DNA of 64,000 bases from positions 1,798,001-1,862,000 of the forward strand of contig NZ_FWXV01000002.1 of the NCBI RefSeq assembly GCF_900176515.1. Reading direction: 5' to 3'. The first letter of the stretch is position 1. Each line of letters begins with the position of its first letter. Below the pieces are notes generated by a model that searched no databases, had not been told where the DNA came from, and saw only the letters and a list, made by a program, of their open reading frames with translations. The DNA is from Kibdelosporangium aridum (GTDB lineage: Bacteria > Actinomycetota > Actinomycetes > Mycobacteriales > Pseudonocardiaceae). Shown piece by piece: positions 44,700-53,040 of this stretch. Made by a program: the position numbers and the translations under genes.

Positions 44700-45929
44700 T
44701 CACACACCGGTAGCGGGCTGTGGTGCGGTGGTGGCCCGATTCCAGGCCACCGCCGCCGGAATGGCGATCACCGCTCCCAGTGCTCCGGCGATGGCGACGG
44801 TCTGTCCCACTCCCACGTAGTCCGCCAGAATCCCGGCGATCAACACGCCGACACCTTGTGCGGTAAGCACTCCTGAGTTCAACAGGCCCATCACCGAGGC
44901 GCGGCTGTCGGCGGGTGTCGACGTTCCGAACGCGGCGCCGACAAGGACCTGGTAGGCGGTGAACATCCCGCTGACGAACAGGATCCCCAGTACCGCGAAC
45001 AACCCTGGCCGCAACGCGCACAGCATGAGGACGATGCCGGCGAGCGAGGCCATCGGGCCGACCAGGCGCAGCCGGGTCTCCGCGGGGACGAACTTGGTCA
45101 TCAGCCACGCACCGACGACCAGACCGGCTGCGGGAGCACCCATCACCAGACCGACCGTCTTGGTCGTCTCGCCCATTTCCGCGACCCACGCGGTCGCGAG
45201 TCCTTCCGGTCCGATGTAGAGGCCCGCGAGCATGCCGAGGACGAAGAGTGCCGGCAGGCCCGGGATGCCGGCGATCACGCGGGCGCCGTGGATCGACGAG
45301 GCCCAGAAGGCGCGTCGGGCGTTCGGATGCTGCGGCGCGGGACGCCACGGCACCATAAGACGCAGCAGCAGCGCGGACGCCAGGAACGTCAACGCGTCGA
45401 CCGCGAGCGCGAGGTACGGGTTGATCAGCGCGACAACCACGCCGCCCAAAGCGAATCCGAGCAACTGGGCGGTCTGGATCGTGATGCTACGGATCGCGAG
45501 CCCGGCGACGTACGCCTCGCCGCTGAGCACTTCGGGCAGCAACGCCAGCCGTGCCGACCTAAAGGGACCGCCGACGAGCGAGACCCCAGCCATCGCCACG
45601 CAGACAACCGTGAGCGGCACCCCGGGCAGCGCCATCAGGATCACGAGGCTCGCCGAGAGCAGATCGCAGACGATCATGACCTCGCGGCGGGGGAACCGGT
45701 CGGCGAGACCGGACAGCAGCGCCGAGCCCAGAAAGGACGGCGTGTAGCTCAGCGCGATGGTCAACGCGGCCAGCGCGGCCGAGTTGGTTCGCGAGTAGAC
45801 GAGGACCGCGAGAGCGACTCGCGCGAGCTGGTCACCGAGCTGGGAAAGCGCTTCAGCGGCCCACAGCGCGCGGAATTCGCGTACGCCGAAGGCCGACCGG
45901 AAGCCAGAACGCTGCGCTGCTTGTGTCAT
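44700..45929 (-). CDS. MFS transporter (exporter-like)
   Basis: 409 residues from ATG 45929 (a TTG at 45941 is the longer alternative). Twelve predicted helices, GLADRFPRREVMIVCDL as the A-motif region, and an N-terminal FRALWAAEALSQLGDQLARVALAV typical of enterobactin-exporter-type MFS. Divergent from a LysR regulator with 254 bases between them carrying a perfect 15-bp inverted repeat; regulation by the LysR protein is likely. Confidence 0.83.
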   Translation of the reverse strand: MTQAAQRSGFRSAFGVREFRALWAAEALSQLGDQLARVALAVLVYSRTNSAALAALTIALSYTPSFLGSALLSGLADRFPRREVMIVCDLLSASLVILMALPGVPLTVVCVAMAGVSLVGGPFRSARLALLPEVLSGEAYVAGLAIRSITIQTAQLLGFALGGVVVALINPYLALAVDALTFLASALLLRLMVPWRPAPQHPNARRAFWASSIHGARVIAGIPGLPALFVLGMLAGLYIGPEGLATAWVAEMGETTKTVGLVMGAPAAGLVVGAWLMTKFVPAETRLRLVGPMASLAGIVLMLCALRPGLFAVLGILFVSGMFTAYQVLVGAAFGTSTPADSRASVMGLLNSGVLTAQGVGVLIAGILADYVGVGQTVAIAGALGAVIAIPAAVAWNRATTAPQPATGV

Positions 45930-46030
45930 GTCGATACCCAATGTAGGTGCCGACGGTCACTAAGCCAATACCGCCTGGAATCGACGGCTCACGCATCTGA
46001 TGGGTGCGATCACGCACCGTTGTCGAAAGC

Positions 46031-46066
46031 GGTACCGGGTCGGTGTCGGCGCACCGACCCGGTACC
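46031..46066. promoter_or_regulatory. Perfect 15-bp inverted repeat between MFS and LysR genes
   Basis: GGTACCGGGTCGGTG (46031-46045) and CACCGACCCGGTACC (46052-46066) are exact arms with a six-base spacer. The region lies between divergent promoters, where a terminator is not expected, so a regulator site is the simplest reading. The LysR binding motif T-N11-A could be embedded, but this is not certain. Confidence 0.55.
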
Positions 46067-46183
46067 TACCTCCCTGTGGAGTGGTTCCGCCGCTGTCGTT
46101 GACCGGAGGCAACGGAACGGATACCGAAAATATGGCTCCAGCCACTAGCTCTGGCTCATCCGAAAGGGGTATCAAGAACACTT

Positions 46184-47185
46184 ATGGCTGAGTTGGAGCT
46201 ACGCCACCTGCGAGCGGTCTGCGCCATCGCCGAAGAAGGCAGTGTGACAAAGGCCGCAGCGCGGCTCGGGCTCACCCAGCCCGCGCTCAGCGCGCAGCTG
46301 CGCTCGGTCGAGCGCTTGGTCGGCGGGCAGTTGTTCGAACGCACCCCGGCGGGCAGCGTGCCGACGGATCTCGGGCGGTACGTGATCCGCTCGGCGCACG
46401 TGGTCCTCGACGACCTGTCCCAGCTGTTGTCCTCGGCGCGTGAACGCGCCAGCGTCCCGTCCCAAGGTCCCTTTGTGGCAGCGGCGATGCCCATGCTGTG
46501 GGTCAGCCAGCTCGTCGACGAGTTGCGCGCGCGGTTCCGGTGCACCGAGGTCCGGACCGAGATCGACTGGTCGTGGCAGACGTTGCTGGACATGCTCGTG
46601 TCCAAACGCGCCAACCTGGCCGTGTTCGACTACTTCGAAGGCGTCGACCGCAGGCACCTGACCGGAATCGAAGTACGGACCTTGCTGCACGAACCTCAGT
46701 TCGTCGCGGTCTCCGCGGAGAGCCCGCTCGCCGCATACGACGTCGTGCCCCTCGCGGAGTTGGAGAAGTACGACTGGGTCGCGTTGCCCCCGGAGTACGA
46801 CAGCGCCCGCATGCAGCTGCACACCGCTTGTGCCGCGCTGGGGTTCACGCCTCGGATCACGCACCACGTCATCGAGACAGGCAATGCGCGGGCGTTGGTC
46901 GCCAGCGGTGCGGTGTCGTTGGCGTCGCCCGCGTCTCGTAACTGGGACGGGATCGCCATCCGTCCGCTCGTCGGCGACCCGATCTCGATCAGGATCATGG
47001 TCGCGACCCGGACCGACGGCCTGGTCGCCGGTCGGGCTCATGAGGCTTTCGCTTGTGCGGCGCATGCGTATCGGGCCGTGGTCGACCGCAACCCGCACTT
47101 CACCAAGTGGTGGGCCGAGCATCCGGAGGCACACGTCGAGCTGGACGCCGCGCTGCGGCTGGCCCGGCCGAGTACCCCGCAATAA
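46184..47185 (+). CDS. LysR-family transcriptional regulator
   Basis: 333 residues from ATG 46184. N-terminal winged helix LRHLRAVCAIAEEGSVTKAAARLGLTQPALSAQLRSVE is classical LysR. The effector domain follows to about 320. Divergent from the MFS exporter and probably its regulator. No effector can be named. Confidence 0.88.
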   Translation: MAELELRHLRAVCAIAEEGSVTKAAARLGLTQPALSAQLRSVERLVGGQLFERTPAGSVPTDLGRYVIRSAHVVLDDLSQLLSSARERASVPSQGPFVAAAMPMLWVSQLVDELRARFRCTEVRTEIDWSWQTLLDMLVSKRANLAVFDYFEGVDRRHLTGIEVRTLLHEPQFVAVSAESPLAAYDVVPLAELEKYDWVALPPEYDSARMQLHTACAALGFTPRITHHVIETGNARALVASGAVSLASPASRNWDGIAIRPLVGDPISIRIMVATRTDGLVAGRAHEAFACAAHAYRAVVDRNPHFTKWWAEHPEAHVELDAALRLARPSTPQ

Positions 47186-47259
47186 CCCGACCGATAAAAC
47201 GTGAATATGGTTCATGTGGCGGCTTACGGGAAGTCACCTCGGCCCGGTATGCACAGCGC

Positions 47260-48105
47260 ATGCGCAGAGTTGCCGTAGTCACCCTGCTGGCGACGGTAAG
47301 CATGACCCTGGTCCCCGCCGTCGCGCAGGCCGCGTCGGCGGTGGGGCCGTGGAATCCCGTTGGCTCCGATCGGGCTCGCCCGCTCGACGAGAGCCAAGGC
47401 CTCGCCACCATTGTCCGTCCAAACGAGACGATCATCCGCTACACAGGCGTCGGCACCATCCCCGCTGGAGTGTCGAGTCGCGGCTGGAACCACGTCGGGG
47501 ACCCGGGTGCGGGCCACGGCTACTACGTCGAGCCCTATCAGCGCGATGACCGCGGTGCCAAGCTGTTCCGTGTCCAGGCGCCAAACAACCAGTGGTCGGA
47601 GTACACCCACGCGCTGGAGTCATGGGAGGCCACCAACAACTCCTTCTCCGCCGTCTCGCCGGACGGCCAGTGGATGGTCGCGGGCGAGTGGGGAACGATG
47701 AGCCGCTTGCTCGTCCATCCCATGCCAGGCATCAGGTTCACGACTCCGGGCCAGAACTTGCCGTTGGCCGGTCAGATCCGGCTCGACCGGCCGGTACGGG
47801 ACGTCCAGGGCTGCGACTTCACCGCGCCGACCCAGCTGCTCTGTGCGTCCGACGACCCGGATGGGACGTTGTTCGGCATCAAGAAACCCTTGCTGCAGGT
47901 CGATTTGGCGTCGCCGCTGAACGGCAGTGACGTCGCGGGCAAGGTGACCGCACTCGGTCAGCTGCCGCTGGAAAGCGGGTGCAGCGGCGACTTCGAGGTC
48001 GAAGGCATCGATTACGACGAGCGCGACGGCACGCTGCGGGTGGTCGTTCTGTCGCCCAGCATCTGCCTGCTGTTCGACAGCAAGACCTGGCGATTCCGTA
48101 AATAG
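47260..48105 (+). CDS. Secreted protein of unknown function
   Basis: 281 residues from ATG 47260, chosen because the signal peptide (RRVAVVTLLATVSMTLVPAVAQA-A) begins there; the frame is open upstream. The mature part has WNHVGDPGAGHGYYVEPYQ, FSAVSPDGQWMVAGEWG and four cysteines, which fits a beta-propeller-like secreted domain seen in Streptomyces and relatives. No catalytic motif. Followed by a small terminator. Confidence 0.7.
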   Translation: MRRVAVVTLLATVSMTLVPAVAQAASAVGPWNPVGSDRARPLDESQGLATIVRPNETIIRYTGVGTIPAGVSSRGWNHVGDPGAGHGYYVEPYQRDDRGAKLFRVQAPNNQWSEYTHALESWEATNNSFSAVSPDGQWMVAGEWGTMSRLLVHPMPGIRFTTPGQNLPLAGQIRLDRPVRDVQGCDFTAPTQLLCASDDPDGTLFGIKKPLLQVDLASPLNGSDVAGKVTALGQLPLESGCSGDFEVEGIDYDERDGTLRVVVLSPSICLLFDSKTWRFRK

Positions 48106-48112
48106 TTTTGAC

Positions 48113-48129
48113 TCTCCCGTAACGGGAGA
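48113..48129 (+). terminator. Small terminator-like hairpin
   Basis: TCTCCCG (48113-48119) pairs with CGGGAGA (48123-48129), loop TAA, followed by CTTT. It lies between the secreted-protein stop and the L11-paralogue leader. Confidence 0.5.
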
Positions 48130-48138
48130 CTTTAACGT

Positions 48139-48170
48139 CGCTCGCCGTCTGACGGAAAGGACGGCGAGCG
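48139..48170 (+). promoter_or_regulatory. Start-site hairpin of the L11 paralogue mRNA
   Basis: CGCTCGCCGTC (48139-48149) pairs perfectly with GACGGCGAGCG (48160-48170); the 3' arm ends at the base before ATG 48171. The 10-base loop holds most of the ribosome site (GGAAAGG, 48154-48160). In the folded state the site is displayed in the loop but the start codon abuts an 11-bp stem, so translation is likely to be controlled by opening of this structure or by a protein that binds it. Confidence 0.6.
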
Positions 48171-48560
48171 ATGCCACCGAAGAAACAAAGCCATCAGGTG
48201 ACGATGGCGCTACCTGCTGGTGAGGCGCCGGTCGCCGAGCTCGGCAAGATGCTCGGCATGACCGGGGTCAACCTGGTCGCGCTGAAAAAGGAATACGACT
48301 CGCTGACCGCGGCGCAGCGCGGCGAAATCGTGCCCGCCGTGATCACGGTCTTCGACGACCGCTCCTTCGCGCTCAAACTCAAGACGCCGCCGACCTCGTT
48401 TCTGATCAAGCAGGCGTTGAACGGCGACAAGACCTTGAGCCGCGAGCGGCTGCGGGCGATCGCGGAGCGGAAATTGCCGGATCTGAACACCACCGACATC
48501 GAGGCCGCGATGCGGACCGTCGCGGGCACCGCGAGGTCGATGGGCGTGCAGGTGAGCTGA
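48171..48560 (+). CDS. Divergent second copy of ribosomal protein L11 (RplK paralogue)
   Basis: 129 residues, slightly shorter than the usual 140-145. L11 landmarks are clear: PPKK start, GVN (32-34), QRGEIVPAVITVFDDRSF (49-66), KTPP (71-74), DLN (104-106) and the C-terminal AGTARSMGV (118-126). In the N-terminal domain the normal PPVGP stretch is replaced by AELGK, which removes prolines that contact thiopeptide antibiotics and elongation factors. It stands alone, far from rplA, nusG and secE, so it is not the housekeeping copy. Possible roles: alternative ribosome under special conditions, or resistance to thiopeptides, as known for L11 homologues in thiocillin clusters. The latter is inference only. 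Confidence 0.85.
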   Translation: MPPKKQSHQVTMALPAGEAPVAELGKMLGMTGVNLVALKKEYDSLTAAQRGEIVPAVITVFDDRSFALKLKTPPTSFLIKQALNGDKTLSRERLRAIAERKLPDLNTTDIEAAMRTVAGTARSMGVQVS

Positions 48561-48707
48561 TCAGCGAGGCTGGCAGGGCGGATCCGCCTTGGCAGCCTCG
48601 CGAATGACGTCGGCGAGGCTGCGGACCTCGATGCACTTGTCGTCGTTCTCCTTGACGATCTCGCGCCAGTCACGCAGATCGACACAGCCGTTGCGGAAGA
48701 TGTCCAT
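48561..48707 (-). CDS. 48-residue small protein with three cysteines
   Basis: ATG 48707 with GAGG six bases upstream; stop at 48561-48563, immediately after the L11 stop. The sequence starts MDIFRNGCVDLRDWRE and ends DPPCQPR. Third codon positions are almost all G or C, a strong sign of coding. Cysteines at 8, 25 and 45. No signal peptide or known domain. Convergent with the L11 paralogue, so the two mRNAs could overlap at the 3' ends. Confidence 0.6.
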   Translation of the reverse strand: MDIFRNGCVDLRDWREIVKENDDKCIEVRSLADVIREAAKADPPCQPR

Positions 48708-48783
48708 GGTGGACCTCGATCCTGCGAGCAGATCTCCGGTTAACCCGACAATAGTCCAGTTCTGCTGCTAGCGTCCGCCACTG

Positions 48784-49857
48784 ATGAAACGATTGGCCTC
48801 CGTTTTGACCGCGCTGGCACTGCTGGGTGCCGGTGCGTGCGCGATGCATGTCGACGGTCAGCCGGTCGGCGAGAAAGGCGTCAACAAGGTCGGCGAAGGC
48901 AAGAAACCCGACCAGTACAGCTTCCCGGAGAACAATTCGGGTTTCGCCCAAGGCGAGATCGACCAGCCCGATCCGGTGCCGGGGTTCAACTGGCGGGGCT
49001 GGGACAAGCAGCCGAGCGGCCGGTGCGCGTGGGTCCCGGCCGGTTTGTTCGACGGCATCGCGGCCACGCCACCGGGCCCGGCAGGCCACTTCTGTTCGTT
49101 CTTCCTCGACCAGGCGGCCGGTGACGCCGTCCAGATCACCTGGGGCGGATCGTTCAACCCGTTCGACTACGACCCGGTGGCCTTCATGGAACCGGCGACG
49201 ATCGCGGGCCTGCAGGCCAGGGTCTACGACCTGAAACGCAACCAGGACGCATACCCCGGGTCATGCCAGGTCGAGGTGAACACCCGGTCGGTGAACAAGG
49301 TCGACCTGCTGGTCTGGAACCAGAACAAGAAGCCCATCGACCGCGCGAAGAGCTGCCAGACCGCGAAGACGATCATGGAACGGATCGTCAAGGCGATGGT
49401 CCCGCTGGCCGGCGGCAAAGTCTGGGACCGGACGCCGCAGCAACCAGTCCGCGGCTCGGTGAGCGAGGCATGCAAGCTCGTCAATGACGTCGTCACAACG
49501 TACGCGGTCATCGAGATCGGCGACCGCAAGCACGTGCAAGGCAAGAACGACATGGGCACGACCTGCCTGGCGCAGACCGACGTGCGCAAAGCGGAGACGC
49601 TACTGACCAACGGCCCTGACCAAGGACTCGCTCAGGTGCACCCGGCCAAGGGCGCACAAGTGAGCGAGCACAAGATCGGCCTACTCCCAGCGCGCCAGGA
49701 GATCGTTGGCCTCGCCTGCGCGTACGCAGTCGAAATCGTGCCGGGCAGGCTGCTGCGCATCGAGTACCGCGACCATTTCAACAAGGGGAACGGCTGCATG
49801 TACGCCCGCACCTTGGCCCAACAAGCGGTCTCCGAACTGCTCGAGGACGTCGAGTAG
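48784..49857 (+). CDS. DUF3558-like putative lipoprotein
   Basis: 357 residues. Lipobox LGAGAC (Cys19), then a Gly/Lys/Asp-rich linker and two repeats of a similar extracytoplasmic domain (about 80-205 and 230-350), each with a cysteine pair (CAWVP...CSFFLD, CQVEV...CQTA; ACKLV...TTCLA, ACAYAV...GCMY). DUF3558-like lipoproteins are numerous in Pseudonocardiaceae and have no known function. Divergent neighbour: the 48-residue gene. Confidence 0.75.
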   Translation: MKRLASVLTALALLGAGACAMHVDGQPVGEKGVNKVGEGKKPDQYSFPENNSGFAQGEIDQPDPVPGFNWRGWDKQPSGRCAWVPAGLFDGIAATPPGPAGHFCSFFLDQAAGDAVQITWGGSFNPFDYDPVAFMEPATIAGLQARVYDLKRNQDAYPGSCQVEVNTRSVNKVDLLVWNQNKKPIDRAKSCQTAKTIMERIVKAMVPLAGGKVWDRTPQQPVRGSVSEACKLVNDVVTTYAVIEIGDRKHVQGKNDMGTTCLAQTDVRKAETLLTNGPDQGLAQVHPAKGAQVSEHKIGLLPARQEIVGLACAYAVEIVPGRLLRIEYRDHFNKGNGCMYARTLAQQAVSELLEDVE

Positions 49858-49858
49858 A

Positions 49859-50305
49859 TCAGCGGTTGGGACGCAGTGTCCAGGTCACGGTCACCTCGGC
49901 GGTGGTCGCGTCCTCGGCGTTGCGGATGGTGACGTGTACCGGGAATTCCGGCCGCGTGCCGTTGTCCAGTTCGGCGACGATCTCCTCGGCCGGGCGGCCG
50001 AGCACGGCCTCGGCGGTCAGGTCGCCCATCGCGACCTTCTTGTAGTCGATCTCCGAGCGCTTGACCAACGGCGTTGCCCGAGCGAGCTGGTCGCTGAACG
50101 ACGCCAGCACGACCGCGCCCGACGCGGTCTCGGCGAGGCCGAACGCGACTGCCGCGTGCGCGCCGCCGACGTGGTTGTGGTTCGCCGGATTGTCCGGCAG
50201 CACTGTGACGACACGGTCGCTGGCGACATCCTTGAATTCGATGCCAGCGGTCTTGACCCAGGGCACGGTGCTCTTCATCGCTTCGCCGAGCATGCTCAAG
50301 TCCAT
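49859..50305 (-). CDS. DUF4442 hotdog-fold thioesterase-like protein
   Basis: 148 residues from ATG 50305; the antisense frame continues across glyA but is not coding there. The hotdog signature PANHNHVGGAHAAVAFGLAETASGAVV includes the Asn-His-x-x-x-Ala-HxG region of PaaI-like thioesterases. Likely acts on acyl-CoA or a related thioester; substrate unknown. Convergent with the DUF3558-like gene and divergent from glyA. Confidence 0.78.
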   Translation of the reverse strand: MDLSMLGEAMKSTVPWVKTAGIEFKDVASDRVVTVLPDNPANHNHVGGAHAAVAFGLAETASGAVVLASFSDQLARATPLVKRSEIDYKKVAMGDLTAEAVLGRPAEEIVAELDNGTRPEFPVHVTIRNAEDATTAEVTVTWTLRPNR

Positions 50306-50356
50306 GGCGTCGATACTACTCGTCAGTAACTTAGAGGGAAGATAGGATCTGCCACC

Positions 50357-51619
50357 GTGCATCAGCCCGCGATTAACGACCTCGCCACCGCGGACCCCGA
50401 GATCGCGGGGCTCGTCGAGCAGGAAGCCCAGCGCCAATACGAGAAGATCCGGCTCATCGCGTCGGAGAACTACGTGTCCACCGCGGTCCTCGAAGCGACC
50501 GGCACGGTGCTGACCAACAAGTACTCCGAGGGATACGCCGGCAAGCGGTACTACGAAGGCCAGCAGCTCATCGACCCGATCGAGAGCCTGGCGATCGAGC
50601 GTGCCAAGGCGGTGTTCGGCGTCGAGCACGCCAACGTCCAGCCGTACTCCGGTTCTCCGGCCAACCTCGCCGTCTACATGGCCTTCCTGCAGCCCGGCGA
50701 GACCGTCATGGGTATGGCGTTGCCCGCAGGTGGTCACCTCACGCACGGTTGGAACGTCTCCGCGACCGGCAAGTGGTTCCGCAGCGTCGCGTACGGCGTC
50801 CGTAAGGACACCGGCACGGTTGACCTCGACGAGGTCCGCGACCTTGCTCTGGCCGAGCGGCCGAAGCTGATCTGGTGCGGCGGCACGGCGATCCCACGCA
50901 CCATCGACTACCCGGGCTTCGCCGCGATCGCCCAGGAAGTCGGCGCCGTGCTGGTCGCCGACATCGCACACATCGCCGGCCTGATCGCCGGTGGCGCACA
51001 CCCGTCGCCCGTCGGGCACGCGCCGGTCATCACCACCACGACGCACAAGACCCTGCGTGGCCCGCGTGGCGCCATGATCATGTCCGACGCTGAGCACGCG
51101 AAGGCCCTGGACAGGGCTGTGTTCCCGGGCCTGCAGGGCGGTCCGCACAACCACACCACCGCCGCCATCGCGGTCGCGTTGGGTGAGGCCAGCAAGCCCG
51201 AGTTCTCGACGTACGCGCACGCCATCGTCGCCAACGCCAAGGCACTGGCCGAGGCACTGATCGAGCGCGGCTTCGACCTGGTGTCGGGCGGTACGGACAA
51301 CCACCTGATCCTGATCGACCTGACCAACAAGGGCATCGCGGGCAAGCCAGCCGCGAAGGCGCTGGACCGCGCGGGCATCGAGCTGAACTACAACTCGGTC
51401 CCGTTCGACCCGCGCAAGCCGTTCGACCCGTCCGGCCTGCGGCTCGGCACTCCCTCGATCACCACGCGGGGCCTGGGCACCGAGCAGATGGTCAAGGTCG
51501 CCGAGTGGATCGACCAGGTCGTGCAGGCCGAGAACGCCGGTGACGAGGCCACGATCGAGCGAATCGCGGGCGAGGTCCGTGAGCTGCTGGCCGCCTACCC
51601 GATGCCGGGCTGGCGCTGA
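50357..51619 (+). CDS. glyA: Serine hydroxymethyltransferase
   Basis: 420 residues from GTG 50357. The PLP-binding Lys231 lies in TTTTHKTLRGPRG; the N-terminal IRLIASENYVS and NKYSEGYAGKRYYEGQ and the GGPHNHTTAA stretch are typical. It interconverts serine and glycine, charging tetrahydrofolate. The substrate region reads HANVQPYSGSPANLAVY as in standard GlyA, so no unusual substrate is implied. Not in a gcv operon; no glycine riboswitch seen in the 50-base gap before it. Confidence 0.95.
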   Translation: MHQPAINDLATADPEIAGLVEQEAQRQYEKIRLIASENYVSTAVLEATGTVLTNKYSEGYAGKRYYEGQQLIDPIESLAIERAKAVFGVEHANVQPYSGSPANLAVYMAFLQPGETVMGMALPAGGHLTHGWNVSATGKWFRSVAYGVRKDTGTVDLDEVRDLALAERPKLIWCGGTAIPRTIDYPGFAAIAQEVGAVLVADIAHIAGLIAGGAHPSPVGHAPVITTTTHKTLRGPRGAMIMSDAEHAKALDRAVFPGLQGGPHNHTTAAIAVALGEASKPEFSTYAHAIVANAKALAEALIERGFDLVSGGTDNHLILIDLTNKGIAGKPAAKALDRAGIELNYNSVPFDPRKPFDPSGLRLGTPSITTRGLGTEQMVKVAEWIDQVVQAENAGDEATIERIAGEVRELLAAYPMPGWR

Positions 51620-51696
51620 CGTACGTCGGCTGACGTAGCCGAGAGGCCGTACTAAGACGGATTGTTGTCGCGCCGGGCTAGGCCAGGCTGACAACC

Positions 51697-53040
51697 ATGA
51701 TGATTACGACAGCAGTCATGGTTGCCGCACTGGTCGCGCCCGGCGCGGCTGTCGTTGAAGCGCAAGAGGAAGTACGTGTCCACACCGGTGTCATCGACGG
51801 CGCGCAGTACCGCGTCGAGGTGCCGTCGAAGTGGAACGGCAAGGTCCTGATCTACAGCCACGGGATTTACCCGAATGGGTACATTCCCGAACAGATCGAG
51901 TTAACCAATCGGGTCGAAGCCAAGCCGGTGCTCCTTGAGCGGGGTTACGCGCTCGCGGCCTCGCTGTACTCGAAGCCGCACGGGCTGTCGGTCCGCGAGG
52001 CGGTCCACGACCAAGGCGCTTTGCTGACGTGGTTCACCAGGAATGTCGGTCAGCCGCGCCAGGTCCTGGCATGGGGAGCGTCCGGTGGCGGGTTGAACTC
52101 CGTGGTGCTGGGCGAGAAGGATCGCCGCATCGACGGCGTGCTCGCGATGTGCGGGCCGGTCGCGGGCGGGACCGCGCTGTTCAACCAGTTCCTCGACATC
52201 GGGTTCACGGTCCGCACCCTGCTCGCGCCCGAGCTGGAGATCGTCCGGATCGCCAACCCCGCAGCCAATCTGACCAAGGCGCACGAGGTCGTCAACGCGG
52301 CCTTGGCGACTGCGTCCGGGCGGGCCCGGTTGGCGCTCGCGAACTCGTTCGCCAGCGTTCCTGGCTGGTCACGGACCCATCAGCCGCGGTCGACCGACGT
52401 GGCGGAGCAGATTCGCCAGCAGACCCGGTTCGTCGCGGGCGTGTACGACGACTTGATCTGGGGTGACCTGCGGTCGGACGTGGAGATCACCGCGGGCGGC
52501 AACCCGAGCTGGAACATCGGGGTCGACTACGGGCGTGTGCTTTCCCGTGCCAGTGAACGGAATCTGGTCGAGCAGGCGTACCGCGAGGCGGGCATGAGCC
52601 TGGCCGCCGACTTGGACAAACTCGCTGCCGCACCACGAATCACCCCCGACTGGCGTGCGGTCGAAACGCTCACGCGCCTGGGGACACCGATGGGGCGTGG
52701 CAAGGCGCCGGTCGTGACGCTGCACCCGGTCGGCGACGGCGTCGCGCCGGAGCACGAGCGGACTTACGGCGCTCGCGTTGATTCGTCGCGGATCAGGCAG
52801 TTGTACGTGAACCGCGGCGGGCACTGCATGCACTCGGCCGCCGAAGAGCTCACTGCGCTGGGTGTGCTCGAGCACAAGGTCAACACCGGACGGTGGCCGG
52901 ACGCGTCGCCGGAGGCGCTGAACGCGACCGCTGGCCGGTACGGACCTCAGTTCGGCGGACTGTTCGACTGGCTGCACAACGAGTTCGGTGTCGTGCAGCC
53001 CGCCTTCGTCCGGTTCCAGCCCGCGTACTTGCCGCGCTAG
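51697..53040 (+). CDS. Secreted alpha/beta hydrolase
   Basis: 447 residues. Short signal peptide (TTAVMVAALVAPGAAVVEA). Nucleophile elbow GASGGG with Ser129, late His in NRGGHC and an acid in HPVGDGVAPEHE, in the order of alpha/beta hydrolases. Similar to tannase-like or peptidase-like secreted esterases of actinomycetes. Ends four bases into the convergent M81 gene. The substrate is unknown; its position next to the peptide uptake block is compatible with an extracellular feeding step. Confidence 0.75.
   Translation: MMITTAVMVAALVAPGAAVVEAQEEVRVHTGVIDGAQYRVEVPSKWNGKVLIYSHGIYPNGYIPEQIELTNRVEAKPVLLERGYALAASLYSKPHGLSVREAVHDQGALLTWFTRNVGQPRQVLAWGASGGGLNSVVLGEKDRRIDGVLAMCGPVAGGTALFNQFLDIGFTVRTLLAPELEIVRIANPAANLTKAHEVVNAALATASGRARLALANSFASVPGWSRTHQPRSTDVAEQIRQQTRFVAGVYDDLIWGDLRSDVEITAGGNPSWNIGVDYGRVLSRASERNLVEQAYREAGMSLAADLDKLAAAPRITPDWRAVETLTRLGTPMGRGKAPVVTLHPVGDGVAPEHERTYGARVDSSRIRQLYVNRGGHCMHSAAEELTALGVLEHKVNTGRWPDASPEALNATAGRYGPQFGGLFDWLHNEFGVVQPAFVRFQPAYLPR

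Noticed and set aside
50306..51694. Upstream extension of the DUF4442 protein across glyA
   Set aside because: Antisense to glyA, low-complexity composition; the conserved protein begins at 50305.
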